NCBI GenBank assembly: GCA_019310535.1
Contig: JAFDED010000001.1
Location: 1-64,000 of the forward strand
Length of the DNA stretch: 64,000 bases
Direction of reading: 5' to 3'
Origin: Deltaproteobacteria bacterium
GTDB taxonomy: Bacteria; Desulfobacterota; JAFDED01
Part shown: in pieces, positions 1 to 9,400 of the stretch
Layout of the letters: each line of letters starts with the position of its first letter
Position numbering within the stretch: the first letter of the stretch is position 1
Notes under the pieces: model-generated
Seen by the model: only the letters and a program-made list of their open reading frames with translations
What the model was told of the DNA's origin: nothing
The model's database searches: none
Position numbers and translations under genes: made by a program

Positions 1-90
1 AAGCTGCCTGAAGCGGTGCCCTTTGATCAGATCACAACATTGACGCCGCTTCAGAAGCGAGCATTTAAACTCCTTGGGGTGAGCCTGTGA
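1..90 (+). mobile_element. C-terminal tail of a probable transposase (partial)
   Basis: Reading frame 1 is open from the window edge to a TGA at 88-90 and ends in a Leu/Gln-rich tail (LTPLQKRAFKLLGVSL). From memory, that ending resembles the C-terminus of IS1634/IS4-type DDE transposases. Only 29 residues are present, so the family call is tentative. It is followed directly by other insertion-sequence debris, which supports a mobile origin. Confidence 0.4.
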
Positions 91-153
91 TGTACCCAGT
101 ATAACGCATTTTCTGTTATTGCCATTAATAACAATAGGTTATATCTATTACTC

Positions 154-639
154 GTGAGGAAGTTCAGTTTAAAATCTGCTGATATTGAGGCACTTCCATG
201 GGGTGATACAAGCCTTATTGGAGAAGAAAATGATCGCCGGAGAAGCAGCTTCGGCTTTGAATGTATCCACCCGCCATATCAAGCGAATAAAGAAAAAAGT
301 CCAACAGTGCGGCGCCTTGGGAGTGCTTCATGGCAACAAGGGCCGTCCCCCTGCTCACGCCCTCCTCTCTGAATTCAGGCTTCATGTGATAGAGCCGGTC
401 AAAACTCGGTACTATGATTTCAACTTTTCCCACCTCTCGGAGATCCTGGCTGAGCGCAATGAGCGCGGCAGTGTGATGATATTACCAGCAATCTGCCCTT
501 TTCCCAGTGGGAGCGCATCTTCAAGGACCCCATAACCACGGCGGCGGCCATTGATCGTCTGGTCCATCATAGCGTTATCCTGAAACTGAATTTGTCCAGC
601 TACCGTCTGGAAAAATCCCAAAGGGATAAAGCTTCATGA
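154..639 (+). pseudogene. Chimeric IS fossil: HTH transposase N-terminus joined to an IstB C-terminus
   Basis: Two unrelated transposition genes are joined here. From 154 to about 470 the frames encode the N-terminal helix-turn-helix region of an ISNCY/IS481-like transposase (EAASALNVSTRHIKRIKKK, then HGNKGRPP). A frameshift near 200 separates the start (RKFSLKSADIEAL) from the HTH frame. From 475 a different frame encodes the C-terminal ~54 residues of an IS21 helper ATPase, IstB (NLPFSQWERIF, then DRLVHHSVILKLN), ending at TGA 637-639. No catalytic domain survives, so the locus is inactive. The family names are recalled; the two-part structure is read from the sequence. Confidence 0.7.
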
Positions 640-957
640 TCAAGCGGCCGGCCCCAGAGGCGAGGCCGGCCGGAGCTGCTATAAAGCTCAAGGCCGGCGA
701 GTGAAGCAAGAGCGCCTCCCCGTTATTGCCACAACCATCCCCTCCTGCTGCACCCCGAGGGGGTGACATTTTCATGTTGCAATGACACAAAAGAATGAGA
801 ATGGGAAAGGGGAATGGGAAAAAAATAAGACCTCTTCAAATCAGCGCGTACGCGTTTTTCGTGAGGTTTCGGACGGAGGGTATTGAGCGCTCCTGCCATG
901 GAGCTTTCATTACTGGTGCAGTTTTTTGTGTCGGAATTGTTCGATGCGCCCGCAATT
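640..957. other. Non-coding IS remnant with a 9-bp inverted repeat
   Basis: No convincing gene lies here. A perfect 9-bp GC-rich inverted repeat (645-653 with 664-672) follows the IstB fossil. The segment 761-787 begins GGGTGACATTTTC and ends TGACA, the sort of terminus expected at the right end of an IS21-type element. The rest shows nothing recognisable. Confidence 0.35.
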
Positions 958-1818
958 CTACTCCTTTATTTTCCGATCGCCGCGAAGCCCGCGAAGCCAT
1001 GGGTCCAGGGCGTCTCGCAGCCCATCACCAAAAAGGTTGAATCCCAGTACGGCGATCATGATGGCGAATCCTGAGAACAGCGATATCCACGGGGCTATGT
1101 CCAGGAAAGCGCGGCCGTCGCTTATGATACCGCCCCAGGTGGGGGTGGGAGGCCTGACGCCCAGACCCAGGAAACTCAAGCTGGCCTCGGCCAGGATGGC
1201 GTAGGAAACGTTCAGGGTGGCCAGCACAATAATGGGCGCGGTTACATTGGGAAAAACATGCAGTACTATAATACGGGCGTTGCTCATTCCCAGGGCCCGC
1301 GCAGCCTGGATGTAGTCCAGTTCGCGAACCGAGAGGACCGATCCCCTGACGAGCCTGGCGAACCGGGGTGCCAGGGTTACCCCTACCGCGATCATCACGT
1401 TGGTAAGGCTTGAGCCGAGAGCGGCCATGATGGCCAGGGCCAGCAGGATTGTCGGGAATGAGAGCATCACGTCAACGACGCGCATGATCAGGGTATCTAT
1501 CGCCCCGCTGTAATATCCGGAGATCAGGCCCAGCAAGACGCCCAGTAAGGAGGAAATCCCAACAGCCACGATCCCCACCTGAAGCGAAATTCGGGAGCCC
1601 CAAATAATTCGGCTCATGATATCCCGTCCGAAGCCGTCCGTCCCGAGAAGATGATTTTTCGACGGGGAGAGAAGACGCTTGCGCAGATCGACCTTCAGGG
1701 GATCGTTCGGGGCTAACAAGGGTGCAAAGACGCCGCAGAAGATTATTGCCAGAACTATGAGCAACCCCAGAATGGCTATGCGGTTCTTCCAGAATTCTTT
1801 CATGAACAGTAGCAGCAT
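958..1818 (-). CDS. Peptide/dipeptide-type ABC transporter permease, DppC family
   Basis: Inner-membrane permease of a DppC/OppC/GsiD-type importer, 286 aa. The N-terminal membrane segment is followed by the family's periplasmic region (HLLGTDGFGRDIMSR). The cytoplasmic EAA loop that docks the ATPase is near residues 165-190 (DYIQAARALGMSNARIIVLHVFPN). The C-terminus (FNLFGDGLRDALDPWLRG) is typical. The ATG at 1818 has AGGTGA about 7 bases upstream. It is the last gene of a minus-strand operon, 33 bp after its DppB partner. No ATPase genes lie next to it, so the ATP-binding subunits must be encoded elsewhere. Confidence 0.93.
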   Translation of the reverse strand: MLLLFMKEFWKNRIAILGLLIVLAIIFCGVFAPLLAPNDPLKVDLRKRLLSPSKNHLLGTDGFGRDIMSRIIWGSRISLQVGIVAVGISSLLGVLLGLISGYYSGAIDTLIMRVVDVMLSFPTILLALAIMAALGSSLTNVMIAVGVTLAPRFARLVRGSVLSVRELDYIQAARALGMSNARIIVLHVFPNVTAPIIVLATLNVSYAILAEASLSFLGLGVRPPTPTWGGIISDGRAFLDIAPWISLFSGFAIMIAVLGFNLFGDGLRDALDPWLRGLRGDRKIKE

Positions 1819-1851
1819 TTACAAATCACCTATTGCGACATCCCGTCGGCG

Positions 1852-2793
1852 TCACCGGTACCTTATCCTGGGATCGAGAAAGGCATAGGCCATATCGCAG
1901 ACAAGATTTATCAAGATGAAGGAAGATGCGAACATCGCGATGGTTCCCTGTACCTGAGGATAATCCCGGGCGAAGATAGCGTCCACCACCAGCTTGCCGA
2001 TGCCGGGCCTGGCAAACACGATTTCTATGAGCAGGGCGCCTCCCATCAGGACACCCATGTTCAGCCCCACAACTGTGACAAGGGGGATTGAGGCGTTCTT
2101 CAGGGCATGCTTATAAACAACGATAAACTCCCGAAGTCCCTTGGCCCGGGCGGTGCGGACGTATTCCTGATTGAGGACCTCCAGCATACTGGAGCGCACA
2201 ATGCGGGCGGTAATGGCTGATATCCGGATACCGAGGCAGACAGCCGGGAGCACCAGGTGATGAAGCAATGTTCGGATGTCCCCCTGCTCACCTCCTCCGA
2301 TGGCCGGAAACCAGTGGAGTTGGACGGAAAAAACATAGATCATGGCAATGCCCAGCCAGAAGACCGGCGGGGATATCCCGATGACGGCAAAGGTCATGCT
2401 GGCGTGGTCGACTATGGTGTTGCGATGAGTGGCGGAAATCACCCCGGCAGGAATACCTATCAGCAGGGAGACAAAGATTCCGGCGAAACACAGCTCCAGG
2501 GTGTAAGGCAAGACCCTGAGCGTTTCCGCCATAACGGGCTGCTGTGTGGTGATCGAGTAACCGAAGTCGCCCCTTATCGCATTCCACAAAAACCTCAGGT
2601 ACTGAACGTACAGGGGGTTGTTCAGGCCCAACTGTTCGCGCAGTTCCATCACTTGCTCCTTGGTGGCATACTCTCCCAGGATCGTCTGGGCGGGATCACC
2701 GGGGGTAAGGTGGATGATCAGGAAGACGACAGTGATTACCCCAAGCAACGTGGGAATGGCCTGAAGCAGCCTTTTGATAATATAAATTCTCAT
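1852..2793 (-). CDS. Peptide/dipeptide-type ABC transporter permease, DppB/GsiC family
   Basis: First permease of the importer, 313 aa. The N-terminus (MRIYIIKRLLQAIPTLLGV) and the following HLTPGDPA segment are diagnostic for DppB/GsiC proteins. The EAA loop is near residues 190-215 (EYVRTARAKGLREFIVVYKHALKN) and the C-terminus is AFLDPRIRYR. It pairs with the DppC-type gene 33 bp downstream. Upstream, a 562-bp gap containing a hairpin-rich repeat separates it from the M20 peptidase gene of the same operon. Substrate is unknown; oligopeptides or similar small molecules are likely from the family. Confidence 0.93.
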   Translation of the reverse strand: MRIYIIKRLLQAIPTLLGVITVVFLIIHLTPGDPAQTILGEYATKEQVMELREQLGLNNPLYVQYLRFLWNAIRGDFGYSITTQQPVMAETLRVLPYTLELCFAGIFVSLLIGIPAGVISATHRNTIVDHASMTFAVIGISPPVFWLGIAMIYVFSVQLHWFPAIGGGEQGDIRTLLHHLVLPAVCLGIRISAITARIVRSSMLEVLNQEYVRTARAKGLREFIVVYKHALKNASIPLVTVVGLNMGVLMGGALLIEIVFARPGIGKLVVDAIFARDYPQVQGTIAMFASSFILINLVCDMAYAFLDPRIRYR

Positions 2794-2970
2794 GGCATCC
2801 GGTTAATACCAAGCTGCAGTCGTTTCAATAACTCAAGTTGCAGCAATGAATGATCCTTGCAAATATATCAATCAGCATTGCAGAATGAGCAATGTCTTAA
2901 CACTTTGCATTGATAATTGCTAATTTTGCATCAGTGTTATCAAGGTGAATCAGCACTCAATTGGCAAGAT

Positions 2971-3229
2971 GTAATTGCCCGGGAAAACCAGAGGCCCTGA
3001 CCAGGCTATCAAAGATAATGTTAAGCGGGTGGCCAAAACGACTTGTCGTCTGCGTCGCGAAGCCACAAGAGGATATACCCGGCGCAACATAACACTGCAA
3101 CCCTTCATCGAAGAAAACGGAATCACCTCTTGCTGCTGTGCAGCCCGGACAATTTATTGTCCGGGCCACCTCACGGACATCGTAGCAGTATATACGTTTC
3201 AACATTGTTGAATCATGGTTTTCGGTCCA
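2971..3229. repeat. Nested-hairpin dispersed repeat, copy A
   Basis: The 143-bp core (3028-3170) opens with GGTGGCC and closes with GGCCACC, so its ends are inverted. Inside are smaller palindromes, for example CCCGGACAAT/ATTGTCCGGG near the right end. It matches copy B (18533-18675, same 143-bp length) and copy C (43929-44068). A 57-bp left extension from 2971 is shared with copy B. A 22-bp right block (3208-3229, TTGAATCA...TTTCGGTCCA) is shared with copy C at an almost identical distance. It occupies the 2794-3355 gap inside the ABC operon; the rest of that gap shows nothing else. Confidence 0.85.
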
Positions 3230-3355
3230 CTATTTCTGCTCGAAAAAGCTTTTTACAATGGAGTAATAAGTAACCACTTCTCTGAACCAAGTTGATAATT
3301 CTATTTTGCATTTACAATGAATTTTCGATGATAAGGTTCAGCACAGCGGACGCTT

Positions 3356-4588
3356 TTAACCGAGCATGTCAGTGATGTTAAGCGCATACGCTTTAGCGGA
3401 ATTGACCAGATCTTCCACGGCTATGTGCTCGTTGACCGCGTGGTGGTTCATGAGATAGCCATAGCCGAACATGACCATAGGGATGTTCAAGTCATTGACA
3501 AACCATCTCATGTCGCTGGACGATGGTATCCCCGTCACCGTGGGTTCCCTGCCGGTGACCTTGCTCGCGGCTTTTCGCAGTGAGTCAATGAGTTCAGCGT
3601 CTCTGGGTACTATCGCTCCGGGCCAGTCGAAGACCGGCGTGATTTCCGTCTGGATGCGGGGTTCGCGGGCGCGAAAGCTCTCAACCACTTCCTCCACGTC
3701 AGCCTTTCCCTGTGGAGGGTCCTCCCCTGGATGAAGCGTACGGGTAACCGTAATATCGCACACATCAGGATATTTGGGGCCTGCCTGGACGGCGTTGACG
3801 TACATTCGGGCCCGGCCGGTCAGCGGGTGTTCCAGCCGGTTTACCTGTTCCGCCCGCTCTTTCAGGGCTGTGATGAGTGCTCCCGCAGCCTCCGCCGCAT
3901 TAATTCCCTTCTCCAGGAACATGCCGTGGGTGAGTTTACCGCGGAGGGTGATCCGGTAGCGCTTCATCGCTGAGAGAGCCATAATAATGTTATCAGTACC
4001 AAGGTTGGGGAGGTACTCCAGATCCTCCGGTGGGATGCATGTGGTGCATCCGTAAACACCCCAGTCGGCCTTTACCATCCGACGCTCCACCAAATGTTTC
4101 ATGCCGTACGTCCCGCCCATCTCCTCATCGGACACACAGACGAAAACCAGGGACTCCCTGAGCTTCACCCCTTCGGAATTGAGGGCATCCACCGCCGCTA
4201 TGAGGGCCGCGATCGGCATCTTATGGTCACATGCGCCTCTGCCGTATATCTTGCCGTCAATGATTTCCGCCCCTAATGGGTCTACGTCCCAGAGCTCAGG
4301 GTTTCCCGGAGGCATGGTGTCCATATGCCCGTAGTAGAGCAGACGGGGGTGGTCTTTCTCTCCAGAGAGGGTTGCTATGATGTTGGGGCGCCCCCTTTCC
4401 ACCTCTACCACCTGGACCTTGAATCCGAGCCGTTCCAGCTCCGGAAGTATCACCCGGGCGACGTTTTCCTCAGTCCCCGGTGGGTTATAGCTTTTGGCCC
4501 GAATCAGGCGCTGCATCAGCTCCACCAGCTCGCCCTGCCGCTCATCGATGGCCCGGCAGAGGCTACGCTCATGATCGTTCATCTTCAT
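3356..4588 (-). CDS. M20-family metallopeptidase/deacylase
   Basis: Zinc-dependent amidohydrolase of the ArgE/DapE/CPG2 (M20) family, 410 aa from the chosen start. Visible metal-site motifs are YYGHMDTMPPG, GRGACDHKM and SDEEMGGTYG, with a C-terminal H in NHHAVNEH. The ATG at 4588 is preferred because GGAG lies 6 bases upstream; the open frame runs to 4660 but through an inverted repeat. It sits between a peptide-type solute-binding protein and two permeases on the same strand. That suggests the imported substrate is a peptide or N-acyl amino acid that this enzyme cleaves in the cytoplasm (inference). Confidence 0.88.
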   Translation of the reverse strand: MKMNDHERSLCRAIDERQGELVELMQRLIRAKSYNPPGTEENVARVILPELERLGFKVQVVEVERGRPNIIATLSGEKDHPRLLYYGHMDTMPPGNPELWDVDPLGAEIIDGKIYGRGACDHKMPIAALIAAVDALNSEGVKLRESLVFVCVSDEEMGGTYGMKHLVERRMVKADWGVYGCTTCIPPEDLEYLPNLGTDNIIMALSAMKRYRITLRGKLTHGMFLEKGINAAEAAGALITALKERAEQVNRLEHPLTGRARMYVNAVQAGPKYPDVCDITVTRTLHPGEDPPQGKADVEEVVESFRAREPRIQTEITPVFDWPGAIVPRDAELIDSLRKAASKVTGREPTVTGIPSSSDMRWFVNDLNIPMVMFGYGYLMNHHAVNEHIAVEDLVNSAKAYALNITDMLG

Positions 4589-4615
4589 CATCAGCTCCAT
4601 ATCTATACAACGTGC

Positions 4616-4658
4616 GGGTTGCGGGTCGAAAAAACACGCACCTTGCAGCCCGCAACCC
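4616..4658 (-). promoter_or_regulatory. 10-bp inverted repeat between binding-protein and peptidase genes
   Basis: Perfect arms GGGTTGCGGG (4616-4625) and CCCGCAACCC (4649-4658) flank a 23-base loop, just after the solute-binding-protein gene. There is no U-run after it in the transcribed direction. It may therefore act as an RNA-stabilising or partial-attenuation stem that raises binding protein over downstream products, rather than as a full terminator. The role is inferred. Confidence 0.5.
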
Positions 4659-4681
4659 AAAAACCTGACCTTATATTATTT

Positions 4682-6226
4682 TCACTTTTCGATGTACACG
4701 GGGTAAACTTTTATCAACCTCAGCGGGTCTACCTCGAAGCCCTTCACGTATGGCTTCATGATGAAGAAGAATTTTTCATGGTCAAGGCAGAGGTCGACCG
4801 AGTCTTCGGCGATTTTTTTCTGCGCCTCCACCAGGAGCTCCTTTTGCTTCTGGGGATCAACGGCTTCCTGCGCCTTGTTAATGAGGGCGTCAACCTCGGG
4901 ATTGGAGTAATGGGCGAAGTTGTTCCCGGGCGGGAAGTTATTGGAGTGGAAGTACAGGAACAGGTAAAACGCCGTGTTCGGGGACCCCCCGGAACTCAGC
5001 GTGAACATAGGGGGCTCTCCTTTTCGGCAGGCGGCAAGGAAAGTCGAGACGTCGAGGACCTTGAGTTCCAGGTCCACTCCCACCTCTTTCAGGCTATCTT
5101 TAATCACCACCGAGTGCTTTGTAAATCGGGGGATGTTCGGGATGTAGAGGGAGGTTTTAAACCCGTTGGGATACCCGGCTTCGGCGAGAAGCTTCTTCGC
5201 TTTCTCAACATTGTAAGGATAGGTCATAACATCATCCGTATAACCGAAGTTCAGTGGGGGAACAAAGTTCACGGATTTCACGGAAAGTCCCTTAAACAAG
5301 TGTTCGACAATATAATCCTTATCCACGGCGTGCTGGATGGCCCGTCGGACACGGACATCGTCAAAGGGCTTTATTTTCTGGTTGAATCCGATGTATCGGG
5401 TGATGAGACCGGGCTTGCTTTTAATCACAACCTTGGGGTCCTTGAGATATTTGGCCACGCGGTCGGGATCCGCCACCTGTATCAGGTCGATCTGCCCGGA
5501 GTCGAAGGCCATGAAACGGGTTGCAGCCTCTCGGATGGAGATGAACACAACCTTTTTCAACCGCGGCGGCCCTGCAAAATATTTCTCGTTTCTCTCCATT
5601 TCCACGTTCTGTTTGGGGATCCACTTCGTCACGAAAAACGGTCCGGTTCCCACCGGTGCACGGCCGATGTCTTTGCCCAGCTCCTTGACCGCCTTCTCAG
5701 ATGTGACAAAGGCGCCTCTGTCGGCCAGCATATGCAGCAGCCCGGGATAGGGCTTCTTCAGCGTGAGCCTAAGGGTGTAGTCGTCCAGAACCTCGATTTG
5801 TTTGACCAACCTGAAGTCCTTGGAGCGGGGGGACTTGGTCTTGGGGTCCATAACTCGCTCAAAGGAGAACTTTACATCCGATGCTTTGAGCTCCCCGAAC
5901 CCCCGGTGGAACTGGACCCCTTTTCTCAGGTGGAAGGTGTACATCAACCCGTCCTTGGAAACATCCCAGGACTCGGCCAGTGCGGGGGCTATCTCCACGG
6001 TACCCGGTTTCCAGTTGACCAGCCCGTCGTAAATGTTCCGCACTGTCTGATCCTGTCCCCGGGAGGTTATGAAGGCCGGGTCCATGGTGGCAATTGTGTA
6101 ATGAATGCCCACACGAAGTTCCTGGGAGCCCTTTCCAGCACTCACACCGGGGCTGAACGAGATTAGAAATGTCAGCACCAAGGCAACAATCCCGAAAACT
6201 CTCAGAGGCCGTTCGATTCTTTCCAT
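4682..6226 (-). CDS. ABC transporter periplasmic peptide-binding protein (SBP family 5)
   Basis: Periplasmic receptor of the DppA/OppA type, 514 aa. The signal peptide covers about the first 30 residues (VFGIVALVLTFLISF, cut near VSAGKG). The family-5 signature region is present: LAESWDVSKDGLMYTFHLRKG, then FSFERVMDP. The ATG at 6226 is chosen over the one at 6256 because AAGGAG lies just upstream and the signal peptide begins there. It is the first gene of the operon with the M20 peptidase and DppB/DppC permeases. A perfect inverted repeat about 60 bp upstream (6285-6309) could be its operator. Confidence 0.92.
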   Translation of the reverse strand: MERIERPLRVFGIVALVLTFLISFSPGVSAGKGSQELRVGIHYTIATMDPAFITSRGQDQTVRNIYDGLVNWKPGTVEIAPALAESWDVSKDGLMYTFHLRKGVQFHRGFGELKASDVKFSFERVMDPKTKSPRSKDFRLVKQIEVLDDYTLRLTLKKPYPGLLHMLADRGAFVTSEKAVKELGKDIGRAPVGTGPFFVTKWIPKQNVEMERNEKYFAGPPRLKKVVFISIREAATRFMAFDSGQIDLIQVADPDRVAKYLKDPKVVIKSKPGLITRYIGFNQKIKPFDDVRVRRAIQHAVDKDYIVEHLFKGLSVKSVNFVPPLNFGYTDDVMTYPYNVEKAKKLLAEAGYPNGFKTSLYIPNIPRFTKHSVVIKDSLKEVGVDLELKVLDVSTFLAACRKGEPPMFTLSSGGSPNTAFYLFLYFHSNNFPPGNNFAHYSNPEVDALINKAQEAVDPQKQKELLVEAQKKIAEDSVDLCLDHEKFFFIMKPYVKGFEVDPLRLIKVYPVYIEK

Positions 6227-6284
6227 GATTATTCTCCTTCCTGTTAAAGTTTGCATTCATCTGTCCCTATTTTGTCTTGACGGA

Positions 6285-6309
6285 ATGAATCTACACACTG
6301 CAGATTCAT
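6285..6309. promoter_or_regulatory. Candidate operator: perfect 8-9-8 inverted repeat
   Basis: Arms ATGAATCT (6285-6292) and AGATTCAT (6302-6309) are perfectly complementary around a 9-base centre. The site lies 59 bp upstream of the binding-protein start codon, a position suited to a dimeric regulator. No regulator gene is adjacent. Confidence 0.4.
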
Positions 6310-6491
6310 GGCTGTCGACCACATGGACTTGGGTAAGACCTCTATAGCAAACATAGGGCCATTAAAGCAATTTCCCTTTATCAGAATTATGAGGCGGACG
6401 CTATACACAAGGGACTATAGCTTCACCATTGGCCATCCTTTGAAAGAACCCGGATGGACATTAACAAAGGATTCTCGAATTTTCAAGATAT

Positions 6492-9400
6492 TTATTTCAA
6501 CACAGGCGCTCTTCCTGAAGCGGTCACTCGCTTAATCCTTTTTACCATATCCTTAAAGCTGATGCGATTATCAGGGTTCTGGTTGATAATATTTACACCT
6601 GAGAAAACACCTCTTTTTACCAGGTATTCCGTCCCCCCTTCCTTGATGGTGCCGTTTATCCGAAAGACATCGTTTTCCAGAGATGCACGCACACCGATTT
6701 TTTTGTAAGGGAGCTCTCTAAAAAAGGAGGAAAATACCCCGGAAATTCCCGTGAAAGGGCTCTGGCCGCCGCCGATTCGCGCAATATTTTCCACGGCCCG
6801 CACACTTATTTTTTGAGGCACCCCCTTTTTTTTAACCGTTTCCAATAATAGATTAAATCTTTGGGGCTGACCAAAAGCAATCTCCAGGTCTTTAATATGT
6901 CCTCTTAAAATCCCCTCTATCTTTCCAAAGGATGTGCCTTTGGTAAGCTTTGCCAGGCTCAGGTCATTGAACCGAGCATTTAGCTTAAACACAGGAACGG
7001 ATGTAACAATTCCGGATGCATAAAATTCCGAGAAAATGAGTTCTCCCCCAAAGACCTTTGCCTTTATCTCTCCTCGGCTGCTGAGTGTATCACCTGCAAA
7101 ATGTATCGACTCCAATGTACCTTCTATTGTCCCCTGTATGGGTCGGGACCAGATTTCAGATAAAAAGGGTGTGAGATCAATAGAGTTAAGTGCAAGGCTT
7201 GTCTCAATGGATGGTCGCGAAATGAACAGATCTTTGCACACCACAGGCCCCAACCGGATTTCCCCCCCTGGAGCCCTGAGAATAGTTGGAGATCTCACAG
7301 ATAATAGGTTTGGGCCAGCATCCAGTTGCAGTGTCAGGGCTTGCTTCGGCAGCAAGGGGAGGGTCATATATTGGATGGATAATTTTCCTTTTACAGTCTC
7401 CTGAGCGCTTTTACCCTTATTGGTTTGAAACCAGACGGGCAGATCGAGGTCAATCCCCGAGAAAGAGAAACCATCTGTATCTGATGAAAGCTCCCCTGAG
7501 TGCCACATGAAGTGCCCTAAAAGCATCCAATCTGACCCATCGCCTGTTAGTTCCAGCTCTGCGGAAATGGCCCCTCCTATATTCAGAGCGGCCAAATAAG
7601 GTCTTTCCGTCTGAAATGGTTCCAGGACAAAATGTTGAAAGACTGGTTTCAAAGAGATTTTGGGAATACTTACAAAAAAGCGGGTACGGTAATCCTGCAC
7701 TCGTTGAAGAAGTGTCCCGCGCGCATCAAGCATGAGAATATCTTTTAATCCGAGCTTGAGATGGGATAATTGCAGAAATTTATTGGAAATATCATATCTT
7801 CCTTCAAAGGAAGAAAAGAGCGTATTTTTGTTCAGGTCTAAATAGAATCGATCATACAGAATCTCTCCCCCATGTACTTCTATTGATGTATTGGCAGTTA
7901 TTGAAGCCCTCTTTATATTTATTTTTCCATTCATCTCTGCATTTATGGAGATTTTTTCTCCCATGCAGCTTGAGTCCCAGTTCTGGAAGTCAAGCTCCCA
8001 GAAACCCAATTTAGAGGTAAATGACCAATATCCCTCATCTTCTAGGATGGCCTTTATCTGAATGGAATCGAGTCCACTAAGTTGCCAACCGGAAGGAAGC
8101 AGGTTTAGGGAAAGGGCTGATTCGATAAGGTGTGTTTGTTTCCCCTGAAGAGTTATAATCGCCTGTTCCCCGTCAACCCGCAGGGAGAGCTGGAGGTTTT
8201 TCAATAAGGAAGAGTTAAGCCTGATTTCAGGAAGAAAAAGAGATCTCTTCTCGCCATCCATTGATCCTTTCCGGCCGTACGCATGAATATCATCAATGAG
8301 GATGTATTTTCCCCCCGTCCCTACCTTGGCTCGCGGAATATGGACCGTAAAATCCTTTATCAGATAAGCGGGATGTTTTCCGGTGAGGGAAAGACTCACC
8401 TTAAAAGGTTTCAATTCGATCCCCCCGCCCGACAGAATAGTTTTATCTCCCTCTATCCTGCCTGAAATTCTTATATCAGGAAATCTCCCCTCAGCCCGAA
8501 TAGTTCCTGCGACTCTGCTGTTCAACCGAATATTCCCGGTTGTGTACGAGAATTGGTTTTGTTTGAGTTGCGCTTGAAGGTCACCATGCCAACTCCATAT
8601 TTCCAACTCCTTCAGGCCGTCGATTCTGCCATGGAAACCGATGGGACCTGAAAAGGTAAAAGGAGACAGCATTACGGTCACATCATCCGGAAGAAGGGGC
8701 AGCAGTTTTGAGGGCGAAGTCTGACCATCCAGGAGAATAAATTCCATAACCGGTTGAGCACCAAAATCCACATGTGATTTCCCCCTCAGTTGAAGGATAT
8801 CACTTGCGGCAAGAAAAAAACGGGCAAAATTCAGCTTGCTGCCCTGAAGATCAAAATGTCCCGCGGCATTTAGTTGCACCTTTGAGAGGATCGATTTTCT
8901 TTCGGATTCCTTTTTCAGGATAACCCCTTCAATATCCAGATCCATAGGATCGAATCTCAGGTTTTTATGCTTGTGATTATAAATAAGTTTTGCGGTCACT
9001 TCCAAACTCTTCGCATTCACCACAGGGCTCTGAAATGTTGCTTTTTGGGCTTTCAGTGAAAACCTTATTTCTGGATCAACCAACGATATGCCATGGTCTG
9101 TCGCGATTTGGATGTGAGGGGCAGTCAGGATCATTTTTTTGAGAGGCCATTGAATTTGCGTGCTGCAGGAGATAGTGAGCAGATGATCAGGATCGAGCTT
9201 CGCCTGAATCCCGCCGATCTGAACCATTTGATCCCCCAATCGGCCGGAAATATCACCATTTACGATTTCTGCCGTTTGCCAGATGATATCCCTGAAAAAG
9301 AAAAAAGCAATCATTTTTTTCAATAGCCGGTTAAAAAATGAGAGGCTTTTTTCATGCTGGACAATCTTTGGCAGGCTCATCTTTTCGGAAATATTTAAAG

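Noticed and set aside
3028-3170. Possible CRISPR-like array from repeated hairpins
   Set aside because: There is one element per locus, without regularly spaced identical repeats or spacers, and no cas genes in the window.
4325-6166. A 613-codon plus-strand open frame antisense to the peptide-binding-protein gene
   Set aside because: It lies entirely opposite well-supported genes with clear family motifs, has no recognisable domain, and its length is explained by codon bias of the opposite strand.
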